A program made the translations under genes and the position numbers. Under the pieces are notes generated by a model. That model saw only the letters and a program-made list of their open reading frames with translations, made no database searches and was not told the origin of the DNA. Shown here one piece after another: positions 16,636 through 23,369 of a stretch of 43,245 bases of DNA (position 1 is the first letter of the stretch; each line of letters starts with the position of its first letter). Origin of the DNA: JAICLV01 sp036380925 (GTDB lineage: Bacteria; Actinomycetota; Actinomycetes; Acidothermales; Acidothermaceae); the NCBI GenBank assembly GCA_036380925.1, contig DASVDW010000183.1:1-43245 (forward strand). Direction: 5' to 3'.

Positions 16636-16687
16636 ATCGATATCCTTCGATGTGAGGAGCATGCCTCACGCATCGACAGATGTCAAT
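16636..16687. promoter_or_regulatory. Tandem ArsR-type operators between arsM and arsR
   Basis: 16672-16687 reads ATCGACA-GA-TGTCAAT; 16636-16651 reads ATCGATA-TC-CTTCGAT and is a weaker copy starting 36 bp away. Towards arsM (minus strand), TTGACA (16686-16681) and CATGCT (16663-16658) are 17 nt apart. Towards arsR, TCGACA (16673-16678) and CAGACT (16696-16701) are also 17 nt apart. The latter would start transcription at or within a base or two of the arsR ATG, suggesting a leaderless mRNA. Confidence 0.75.
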
Positions 16688-16707
16688 GCGTCTGGCAGAC
16701 TGGGCGC

Positions 16708-17064
16708 ATGCCACTCACCGCGACCCGGCCGACCCTCGACCTGGTGGCCTGCTGCACGCCGCTCACCGGCAGCGTCATCGACCTGCCCAGCGCCGAGCAG
16801 GTCGCCCGCGCGTTCAAGGCACTCGGTGATCCGACCCGGGTGCGGCTGTTGTCGTTGATCGCCGCGCACGAAGGCGGCGAGGCGTGTGTGTGCGATCTCA
16901 CCGATCCGGTCGGCCTCTCGCAGCCCACGGTGTCGCACCATCTCAAGCAACTCGTCGACGCGGGCCTGGTCAGCCGGCAGCAGCGTGGCAAGTGGGCGTA
17001 CTACCGGATCCAGCAACCGGTGCTCGACGCGCTCGCCGTCGCGATCCAGTCACCCGCTCGTTGA
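16708..17064 (+). CDS. arsR: Arsenic-responsive repressor ArsR
   Basis: A 118-aa ArsR/SmtB winged-helix repressor. The recognition region is LSQPTVSHHLKQLVDAGLV. Thiols lie at Cys15-Cys16 near the N-terminus and at Cys60 and Cys62 in EACVCDL. The N-terminal pair matches the position used for As(III) binding by the Corynebacterium glutamicum repressor (family knowledge), while EACVCDL resembles the alpha-3 site of the E. coli R773 type, so the sensing site may combine features. I chose the ATG at 16708; upstream readings run through the operator. It probably controls arsM, itself and, through identical operator sequence, the acr3-arsC operon 14 kb away. Confidence 0.92.
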   Translation: MPLTATRPTLDLVACCTPLTGSVIDLPSAEQVARAFKALGDPTRVRLLSLIAAHEGGEACVCDLTDPVGLSQPTVSHHLKQLVDAGLVSRQQRGKWAYYRIQQPVLDALAVAIQSPAR

Positions 17065-17154
17065 TCAGCCGCTGAAAATCGAGGGCGTCCCCGACAACTG
17101 TTCGCCGTCCGGCTGCGTGATGACGGATGTGACGAGATCTGCGAGCGTCCATCC

Positions 17155-17679
17155 GTGAAGCGCGAGGACGAGGCCGACTTCGAGGCGTTTGTCGAAGCGA
17201 GCGGGCGCCGCCTGCTGCGCACCGCTTACCTGTTGGTCGGCGACCTGCACATCGCGGAAGACCTGCTGCAGACAGCCCTTGAGCGCACCGCGCGTCGGTG
17301 GGGACGCATCTCCGGCGTGCCCGAGGCCTATGCGCGCACGGCGATCGCGAACCTGGCGACCGACCGCTGGCGTCGCCGAAGGGTTCGGCCGGCTGAGGTT
17401 TTCATCGACCCACCGGACGTCGTCCACGCCGATTTCGCAACGGACGTCGTCGTTCGCGACGCGCTCATCCGCGCTCTGGACCAGCTGACCCGGCGGCAAC
17501 GCGCGGTTCTGGTGTTGCGCTACTTCGACGATCTCACCGAGCCGGAGACCGCGGCGGCGCTTGGGATCAGCGTCGGAACGGTGAAGAGCTCCACGAGCCG
17601 CGCGCTCGGCCGGCTGCGTGAGGCCGCTGAATTTCAAGGATTGACGGCCGTGCCCATCACCAAGGAGAAAGTCCGATGA
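17155..17679 (+). CDS. ECF-type sigma factor, SigE family
   Basis: A 174-aa group 4 sigma factor. Region 2 covers about residues 6-70 (EADFEAFVEASGRRLLRTAYLL is the start of it, then AEDLLQTAL and a basic WRRRR end). Region 4 covers about 105-160 (LTRRQRAVLVLRYFDDLTE, then ALGISVGTVKSSTSRAL). The GTG at 17155 is used; no strong ribosome-binding site is visible. Its stop overlaps the next start as ATGA, typical for a sigma factor and its regulator. The arsenic repressor gene 90 bp upstream is probably unrelated. The target promoters cannot be told. Confidence 0.92.
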   Translation: MKREDEADFEAFVEASGRRLLRTAYLLVGDLHIAEDLLQTALERTARRWGRISGVPEAYARTAIANLATDRWRRRRVRPAEVFIDPPDVVHADFATDVVVRDALIRALDQLTRRQRAVLVLRYFDDLTEPETAAALGISVGTVKSSTSRALGRLREAAEFQGLTAVPITKEKVR

Positions 17680-18545
17680 CTGAGCAGCCTGACCGCATCG
17701 AAGACCTGCTGCGCCAAGCGATGCGCGAGCGCACCGCGGGCGCGCATCCGTCGCCCGGACTCGCGCGCAAGGCGTTGCGGGGGGCCGCGCGCGGTCGACG
17801 CGTGCAATACGCCGCCACCGCCGCGGCGTCCGTCGCCGCGGTTGGCGCGGTCACCGCGACAGGCGTGTCGCTGCAGCACAACGCGCGCGGCGGCAGCGGT
17901 TCGGCTGCGCTTGCAAGCGGCCTGCCGTCGCCGACGGGAAGCTGCTACGACACCGCCAGCCCGACCGCGGCTCCGTCGGGTTCGACCGCGGCGCCGTCAC
18001 GTGCCCCCGCTTCCGGCGCGATCGTGTCGAGCGCCGTCGCCTTGCCGGGCGCATCCGATCGTGGCGCGACAATGTCGCACACGCCGAGCGCGGCGATCCA
18101 GCAGGTCACCCTTGCCGATCCCGCGGCCGGATATCCGTTCCGTCGCGGCGCCGACTCGTTGACGCCAACGGGCTTTGGCCCATCGGCCAACTACTGGACC
18201 GCCACGTTCTTGCTGGCCCAACGCCCAGGCGTGACGACGACGCTGGCCCAGGGCGTCGTCGAAACGGACCCGACGGGTCCTGAGGCGACCGTGCTAGTCA
18301 TCGACGGCCACCCGTTCGACCTCGACAATCCGACCACGCTCGAGGGCGTTCCGGTCAGCGGCGCCACCACCGTGCTCGGTCACCAGGCGTGGGTCACCAG
18401 CACCTGCGACCAGACCGACATCGTGTTCTCCACCGGTCGGTTCCAGGTCTTGCTCGCCGGATTCCCGGGCGGTGGTGACGACGCACGCGCCACCAACATC
18501 GCGCGGTTGACGGCCGTGGCCGAACAACTCCACGGGCTGAGGTGA
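17676..18545 (+). CDS. Membrane-bound regulator paired with the sigma factor
   Basis: A 289-aa protein with a cytoplasmic N-terminus of about 45 residues (IEDLLRQAMRERTAG), one membrane segment (about 46-66), a Ser/Ala/Pro-rich linker and an extracytoplasmic domain. It has no HxxxCxxC zinc finger, unlike the second anti-sigma in this window. The operon position, ATGA coupling and topology suggest an anti-sigma factor whose outer domain senses an envelope signal. Two Cys (about residues 89 and 247) could form a disulfide outside. The assignment rests on context and topology. Confidence 0.7.
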   Translation: MTEQPDRIEDLLRQAMRERTAGAHPSPGLARKALRGAARGRRVQYAATAAASVAAVGAVTATGVSLQHNARGGSGSAALASGLPSPTGSCYDTASPTAAPSGSTAAPSRAPASGAIVSSAVALPGASDRGATMSHTPSAAIQQVTLADPAAGYPFRRGADSLTPTGFGPSANYWTATFLLAQRPGVTTTLAQGVVETDPTGPEATVLVIDGHPFDLDNPTTLEGVPVSGATTVLGHQAWVTSTCDQTDIVFSTGRFQVLLAGFPGGGDDARATNIARLTAVAEQLHGLR

Positions 18546-18619
18546 GTCAGCCCACGACGGAATCGGGCCATACACCTACGCGCTCCACTCAGGCGGATGG
18601 CGCGCAGCGGAGGGTTCGG

Positions 18620-18757
18620 CTAGCGACGCGGCGCGGCTTGAGCCCCGGACGGCTCACGGCCGTGGGTCTGACGGCGCTGCAGGCGGCGATCGGCGATCAG
18701 CGCGCGACGGCGGGCGCGAGCTCGGCGCTGTTCACTTCGGACGACGGCGGGGCTCAC
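18620..18757 (-). CDS. Arg-rich 45-aa small protein
   Basis: The GTG at 18757 follows a full Shine-Dalgarno sequence AAGGAGGTG with 3 nt between, the strongest ribosome-binding site in the area. The 45-residue product (starts VSPAVVRSEQRRARAR) has about 16 Arg, no Cys, and ends at TAG. GC at third positions is high but not uniform. It may be a nucleic-acid-binding microprotein; I do not recognise a named family. It converges on the anti-sigma gene and diverges from the phosphatase gene. The alternative is that it is a chance reading frame behind a fortuitous site. Confidence 0.5.
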   Translation of the reverse strand: MSPAVVRSEQRRARARRRALIADRRLQRRQTHGREPSGAQAAPRR

Positions 18758-18844
18758 GGCCACCTCCTTCGCTGTCGGGTACGGGTGCCTCTGCCCATCT
18801 TGACGACGAGAAGCACGCGTTGGGTTGCGGCTGTTTCCGGATCG

Positions 18845-18875
18845 TTACATCCGATCCGGTGACCGCCTGTAAGGT
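18845..18875 (+). promoter_or_regulatory. Promoter candidate for the PP2C phosphatase gene
   Basis: TTACAT (18845-18850) is followed after 17 nt by TGTAAG (18868-18873), or after 19 nt by TAAGGT (18870-18875). It would give a 5' leader of about 100 nt. Confidence 0.4.
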
Positions 18876-18921
18876 GCTCGACACGGGGAGTGGGCGCCGC
18901 TGCGCCGGCTCCACAAGCGAA

Positions 18922-18957
18922 CCGGTGAGTGGCCGGCACCTACGGCTCACCGGCCAC
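18922..18957 (+). promoter_or_regulatory. Two mutually exclusive hairpins in the phosphatase leader
   Basis: CCGGTGAG (18922-18929) can pair with CTCACCGG (18946-18953), while GTGGCCGG (18929-18936) can pair with CCGGCCAC (18950-18957). The arms overlap at CCGG, so only one 8-bp stem can form at a time, ending 26 nt before the start codon. Confidence 0.35.
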
Positions 18958-18983
18958 AGGCGAGCAAGGCGGAGGGGCCTGGC

Positions 18984-20549
18984 ATGCGTCGAAGGACGGT
19001 GCGACCCCTCACCCTGGTCGCCGTGGCGGTGTGCCTGGTGCTGACATTCGCGCTGGCGTGGGCGGCCCGGGTGGTCGACCGCAACAGCAATCAGCGACTG
19101 CTCGAACAGCAGGTGCAGCAGGCGGCGGCCGCCCTCTCCGGCGCATTGCCGGGGGTGCAGATGCAACTCGCCGACGCCGCGCAAGTGGCCATCGACACCG
19201 ACGCTGATCCGGCGATCTTCGAACGATTCGTCACGCCGCGGGTGACCGGCAGCGTGGCGGCCATCTCGCTGTGGCGTCTCGATCCCGCCGGCGGCGCGCC
19301 GCGACAGCTCGCACTCAAGGGCGATCGACTCGAGCTGGTCGAGCAGAATCGCACGGCGACGTTCTTCTCGCGGCTGCATCCGAGCGATCAGTTGTTCGTG
19401 ACGAAGATTCTGCCCGGCTCACCCGCCCGGCTCGGTTACGCCGAGATGCCCCGCGACGACGTGGACGGGCTTGTCGTCTACGCCGAAAGCGCGCTGCCTT
19501 CGAATCGTCACGTCGACATCCCGCCGTCCTCACCGTTTGCCGACTTGGACTTCGCGCTGTACCTCGGCCCGCGCGCGGCCGACGACCAGTTGGTCGAGTC
19601 CACCCGTCCCACGCCGATTCGCGGCCGCACGGCGACCGCGTCGGTGCCCTTCGGCGACACGGTCGTGACCCTGGTCGGGTCGACGCAAACCCAGCTGGCC
19701 GGCGGGCTGGCGGCCGCGCTGCCGTGGATTGTCGTGGGGGTGGGCGGAGGGCTCGCGATCGTCAGCGGTGTGACGGTCGAGTACTTCGGACGTCGCCGCC
19801 AGGAAGCGGAGCGGCTAGCCCGCGAGAACGAGCGTCTCTACAAGGAACAACGCGACATCTCGACGACATTGCAGCACGCGTTGCTGCCCGAGGTGCCCGT
19901 CATCGGCGGCGTCGAGGTGGCCGCCCGCTATCTCGCGGGGGTCGCCGGAATGGAGGTCGGCGGTGACTGGTACGACGTCATCCCGCTCGACGAGCGGCGC
20001 CTGGTGTTCTTCGTCGGCGACGTGTCGGGCCGCGGTCTGCGGGCGGCCACGACGATGGCTTCGCTTCGCTACGCCGTCCGCGCGTACGTCGCCCAAGGCG
20101 ACGGCATCGAGACGGTCGTCGCGAAGCTGGGAAGGGTGTTCGAGTCGCAGGACAGCCACCGGTTCGCCACCGTGCTGGCCGGGGAGCTCGACCTGCGATC
20201 GCAGGAGTGCAGGCTGGTCTCGGCCGGGCACTTCTTTCCTCTTCTCATCGCCGGCGGCGACGCCTGCTACGTGTCGGGAGAGGTGGCGCCCCCGGTCGGC
20301 GTGGACGGCCCGGCGCGTCCGGTGACCATGAGTTTCGCGCTCCCACCGTCGGGCCTGCTGCTCGCGTTCACCGACGGGGCGGTGGAGCGCAAAGGCGAGG
20401 GCATCGATGTCGGGCTCGAGCGCTTCCGCGTCGCGGCGGCGGCGCAGGCCGGTCCGGTCGCAGACACGATCGACGGGCTGCTCGCCGCAGTCGTCCCTGA
20501 CGGCGCTAATGACGACGTGGTCATCGTCGGGTTGCGATGGGGTGACTAG
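18984..20549 (+). CDS. Membrane sensor PP2C/SpoIIE-type phosphatase
   Basis: A 521-aa protein with a first membrane segment at about 10-30, an extracytoplasmic sensor domain (about 31-245), a second segment (about 246-268), a short coiled linker (RRRQEAERLARENERLYKEQ) and a SpoIIE/RsbU-like PP2C domain (about 285-520). Metal-binding motifs are VGGDWYDV, GDVSGRG, FTDGAVE and ANDDVV. Such proteins dephosphorylate anti-anti-sigma factors in partner-switching pathways (family knowledge). The ATG at 18984 follows GGAGGGGCC. No kinase or STAS partner is in the window. Confidence 0.9.
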   Translation: MRRRTVRPLTLVAVAVCLVLTFALAWAARVVDRNSNQRLLEQQVQQAAAALSGALPGVQMQLADAAQVAIDTDADPAIFERFVTPRVTGSVAAISLWRLDPAGGAPRQLALKGDRLELVEQNRTATFFSRLHPSDQLFVTKILPGSPARLGYAEMPRDDVDGLVVYAESALPSNRHVDIPPSSPFADLDFALYLGPRAADDQLVESTRPTPIRGRTATASVPFGDTVVTLVGSTQTQLAGGLAAALPWIVVGVGGGLAIVSGVTVEYFGRRRQEAERLARENERLYKEQRDISTTLQHALLPEVPVIGGVEVAARYLAGVAGMEVGGDWYDVIPLDERRLVFFVGDVSGRGLRAATTMASLRYAVRAYVAQGDGIETVVAKLGRVFESQDSHRFATVLAGELDLRSQECRLVSAGHFFPLLIAGGDACYVSGEVAPPVGVDGPARPVTMSFALPPSGLLLAFTDGAVERKGEGIDVGLERFRVAAAAQAGPVADTIDGLLAAVVPDGANDDVVIVGLRWGD

Positions 20550-20588
20550 CCGGACTCACCGGCAAGCTGCTGCGCGCGCCCCGGTGTC

Positions 20589-20617
20589 TTGACAATTTTT
20601 GCAAAGGTTTGCAAAAT
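20589..20617 (+). promoter_or_regulatory. Promoter with LacI-type operator
   Basis: TTGACA (20589-20594) and CAAAAT (20612-20617) are 17 nt apart. A perfect inverted repeat TTTTGCAAA-GG-TTTGCAAAA (20597-20616) fills the spacer, so a bound repressor would exclude RNA polymerase. The following LacI gene is the obvious candidate for binding it. Confidence 0.7.
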
Positions 20618-20646
20618 CTTCTGGGTCACCCACCGGGGAGCATGCT

Positions 20647-21639
20647 TTGGCCATCACCATCCACGATGTCGCAGGCCGCGCGCAGGTGTCGGTGTCGACC
20701 GTCTCGCGCGCGTTCACCATGCCGGAGCTGGTTCGGCCGGCGACCCGCGAGCTGGTTTTGCGGGCCGCTGACGAGTTGGGGTACCGACCCAACCGGGCGG
20801 CGCGCGGGTTGATCACCGGAAAGACGGGAAATCTCGGCATTGTCGTGCCCGATCTGCAAAACCCGTTCTTTCCGTCCGTCGTCTCGGGCGCCCAAGCTCA
20901 GGCGCGCCAGGCGGACTACGCGGTGTTCCTGGCTGACAGCGCTGAGGATCCGCGGTTGGAGTCGGAGCTCATCCATGCCATGACCAAGCAGGTTGATGGC
21001 GTGATCGTGTGCTCGTCGCGGATGGATGCGAAGGATTTGCGAACAGCCAGCGAGAGCACGACGCTGGTGCTGCTCAACCGGAAGAACCCCGGAGTGCCGG
21101 CGGTGCTCATGAACAGCGCCGACGGGATGCGGCAGGCGGTCGAACACCTTGCCGCACTCGGACATCGGCGCTGCGCATTCTTGTCCGGGCCGCGCAACTC
21201 GTGGTCGAACAAGGAGCGCCGACGCGGATTGCGCGCCGCTTCGCGTCTTTGTGGCGTCGAGGTCGTCGAGCTCGGGCCATTCGCACCAGTTTTCGAAGCG
21301 GGCCTGCAAGCCGCGGACATCGCCTTGGCGACCAACGTCACGGCGGTCGTCGCGTTCAACGATCTGATGGCGCTCGGTGTCTTGAATCGGCTGAACGACC
21401 GGAAGATCGCCGTGCCCGACGAGATGAGCGTCGTCGGGTTCGATGACATCGCCATGGCCGGGATGTGCACTCCCCAACTCACCACCGTCGAGATGCCCAC
21501 GCGGCAAGGCGGCCGAGCGGCGGTCGATCTGCTGCTCGACGAGTTGGCAGGTGGCGAGGGTGACCGTGGCGCGGCGCAGCAGCGCGTCGTCGGCACCCAA
21601 CTCATCGTCCGGGCCTCCACCGCGCCACCCAGAAGCTGA
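20647..21639 (+). CDS. LacI-family regulator of the hexuronate operon
   Basis: A 330-aa repressor beginning LAITIHDVAGRAQVSVSTVSR, a standard LacI helix-turn-helix, followed by the ligand-binding domain (NLGIVVPDLQNPFF, then VVGFDDIAMAGMCTPQLTTV). The TTG at 20647 is preferred because GGGGAG lies 6 nt upstream and it begins right at the DNA-binding domain; an ATG-like start at 20599 would lie inside the operator. It heads a co-directional operon of sugar-acid genes and probably responds to a hexuronate or aldonate intermediate (inference). The 78-bp gap to the cupin gene has no clear separate promoter. Confidence 0.92.
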   Translation: MAITIHDVAGRAQVSVSTVSRAFTMPELVRPATRELVLRAADELGYRPNRAARGLITGKTGNLGIVVPDLQNPFFPSVVSGAQAQARQADYAVFLADSAEDPRLESELIHAMTKQVDGVIVCSSRMDAKDLRTASESTTLVLLNRKNPGVPAVLMNSADGMRQAVEHLAALGHRRCAFLSGPRNSWSNKERRRGLRAASRLCGVEVVELGPFAPVFEAGLQAADIALATNVTAVVAFNDLMALGVLNRLNDRKIAVPDEMSVVGFDDIAMAGMCTPQLTTVEMPTRQGGRAAVDLLLDELAGGEGDRGAAQQRVVGTQLIVRASTAPPRS

Positions 21640-21717
21640 ACCATCCCCGCGCCGCCGGCTTCGTCCGGCCCGGCGTTATCGAAAGGGAATCACGGCGCAG
21701 GAAACGGAAGGAATCTC

Positions 21718-22122
21718 TTGGTGCGCACGGTCATCTCACCCGGCAAAGACACCGACCTCATCGAACTCGGCCTCGCGGAGCTCGCCGTCGGTGAGTCGCT
21801 GGAGAAGACATCGGACGACGAGACGCTCGTCGTTGTGCTAAGCGGCGTCGTCGACGTCGAGTGCGACGGTCGTTCGCTCGGTCGGGCCGGCAGTCGCGCC
21901 AACGTTTTCGAGGCCTCCGGCGACGCGGTCTACGCCCCGCCGGGTAGCACGCTGGCCTTCACGGTTCGCGACAACGACGCCGCGGCGATCAAATCCGGCT
22001 ACCATCCGGTCGTGGGCGCGCCTGGCTATTCGCTGTACTACCTATGGGTGATGGCTGGCCGCGGCAGGCAAATGATCCCCGCGTTCGATCCCCGACACGC
22101 CTGGGTGCAGGCCGGCCGATGA
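21718..22122 (+). CDS. Internally shortened IolB/KduI-like cupin
   Basis: A 134-aa protein. Residues 1-88 match the N-terminal cupin of 5-deoxy-glucuronate isomerase (ELAVGESLEKTSDDETLVVV, then LSGVVDVECDG and FEASGDAVYAPPGSTL). Residues 89-134 match the extreme C-terminus of the same enzyme (GYHPVVGAPGYSLYYLWVMAG and DPRHAWV). About 130-150 residues normally in between, including the metal-binding His cluster, are absent without a frameshift. It may be non-catalytic, or have a new role. The start is TTG 21718 or GTG 21721 behind GGAAGGA. It is coupled to manD by ATGA. Confidence 0.7.
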   Translation: MVRTVISPGKDTDLIELGLAELAVGESLEKTSDDETLVVVLSGVVDVECDGRSLGRAGSRANVFEASGDAVYAPPGSTLAFTVRDNDAAAIKSGYHPVVGAPGYSLYYLWVMAGRGRQMIPAFDPRHAWVQAGR

Positions 22123-23357
22123 GCGAGACGTCTTCTGACCGCGGGTCTCGCATCGTCGAGGCGCGGGTCATCGTCACCTGCCCCGGCCGTAATTTCGTGA
22201 CGCTGAAGATCACCACCGCTGACGGGGTGACCGGGGTCGGTGACGCGACGTTGAACGGCCGTGAGTTGTCGGTCGCCAGCTACCTGCAAGACCACGTCTG
22301 CCCGGCGCTGATCGGCCGCCCCGCGGATCGGATCGAGGACACCTGGCATTACCTGTACAAGGGCGCGTATTGGCGTCGCGGGCCGGTGACGATGACCGCG
22401 ATCGCCGCGGTCGACACCGCGTTGTGGGACATCAAGGGCAAGGTGGCCGGGCTGCCGGTGTACCAGCTGCTCGGCGGTCGGGCCCGCGACGGCGTCACGG
22501 TGTACGGCCACGCCAACGGCCAAGACGTCGCCGAGGTTGTCGACGAGGTCGCGCGATACCTCGAGCACGGCTACAAAGCGGTGCGGGTGCAGGTCGGCGT
22601 GCCTGGCTTGCCGGTCACCTACGGGGTGGGCAAGGACAAGCTGTTCTACGAGCCGGCGCAAAAGGGCATGGCTCCGAGTGAGGCCAGCTGGTCGACCGAG
22701 CTCTACCTGCGCCATGTGCCGCGGTTGTTCGAGGCCGTCCGGGACAAGCATGGCTTCGGCTTCCACCTGCTGCACGACGCGCACCACCGGCTGACCCCGA
22801 CCGAGGCGGCCCGGCTGGGGAAACGGGTCGAGGAGTACGAGCTGTTCTGGCTGGAGGACCCTACCCCGGCCGAGTCGCAAGACGCGTTTCGGGTGATCAA
22901 GCAGCACACCACCACTCCGATCGCGGTCGGGGAGGTGTTCAACTCGATCTGGGACTGCCAGCAGCTGATCACCGAGCGGCTTGTCGACTTCATCAGGTGC
23001 ACGGTCGTGCACGCCGGCGGCATCACCCACCTGCGGCGGATCTTCAACCTGGCCGAGCTGTACGGGGTGCGCAGTGGGTCGCACGGCGCCACCGACCTGT
23101 CACCGGTGTGCATGGCCGCCGCGCTGCACCTCGACTTGTCGATCCCGAACTTCGGCCTGCAGGAGTACATGCGCCACACCGAGGCCACCGACGAGGTGTT
23201 CCCGCATAGCTACCGGTACGACCAGGGTTATCTAAACCCGGGCGAGTCGCCCGGCCTCGGCGTCGACATCGACGAGAAGTTGGCCGAGCGCCATCCATAT
23301 CAACCGGCCCCGCTGCCGGTGAACCGGCTGCTCGACGGCACGATGCACAGCTGGTGA
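22119..23357 (+). CDS. manD: D-mannonate dehydratase, enolase superfamily (ManD)
   Basis: A 412-aa enolase-superfamily dehydratase converting D-mannonate to 2-keto-3-deoxy-D-gluconate. Mg ligands are Asp220 (LLHDAHH, with catalytic His222), Glu246 (FWLEDPTP) and Glu272 (VGEVFNS). The stretches VVHAGGITHLRRI, GSHGATDLSPVCM and EYMRHTEATDEVFPH are strongly ManD/RspA-like. Some members have low activity or act on D-gluconate, so turnover is not assured, but the operon partners support mannonate. The start overlaps the cupin stop as ATGA. Confidence 0.92.
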   Translation: MSETSSDRGSRIVEARVIVTCPGRNFVTLKITTADGVTGVGDATLNGRELSVASYLQDHVCPALIGRPADRIEDTWHYLYKGAYWRRGPVTMTAIAAVDTALWDIKGKVAGLPVYQLLGGRARDGVTVYGHANGQDVAEVVDEVARYLEHGYKAVRVQVGVPGLPVTYGVGKDKLFYEPAQKGMAPSEASWSTELYLRHVPRLFEAVRDKHGFGFHLLHDAHHRLTPTEAARLGKRVEEYELFWLEDPTPAESQDAFRVIKQHTTTPIAVGEVFNSIWDCQQLITERLVDFIRCTVVHAGGITHLRRIFNLAELYGVRSGSHGATDLSPVCMAAALHLDLSIPNFGLQEYMRHTEATDEVFPHSYRYDQGYLNPGESPGLGVDIDEKLAERHPYQPAPLPVNRLLDGTMHSW

Positions 23358-23369
23358 CGCGAGCAGACT

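Larger units (their letters stand above)
18546..18983. other. 438-bp gap between the sigma locus and the phosphatase gene
   Basis: This stretch holds a small minus-strand gene (18620-18757), a forward promoter (18845-18875) and two competing hairpins (18922-18957), each listed separately. I see nothing else in it. Confidence 0.6.

Noticed and set aside
18754..18939. Minus-strand frame of about 60 codons in the gap before the phosphatase gene
   Set aside because: No ribosome-binding site, and its end overlaps the better-supported small gene starting at 18757.
20599..20614. TTGCAA twice before the second LacI gene, like a Nur box
   Set aside because: The spacing is 4, not 5, and the symmetric unit is the longer TTTTGCAAA-GG-TTTGCAAAA, which fits a LacI operator better.
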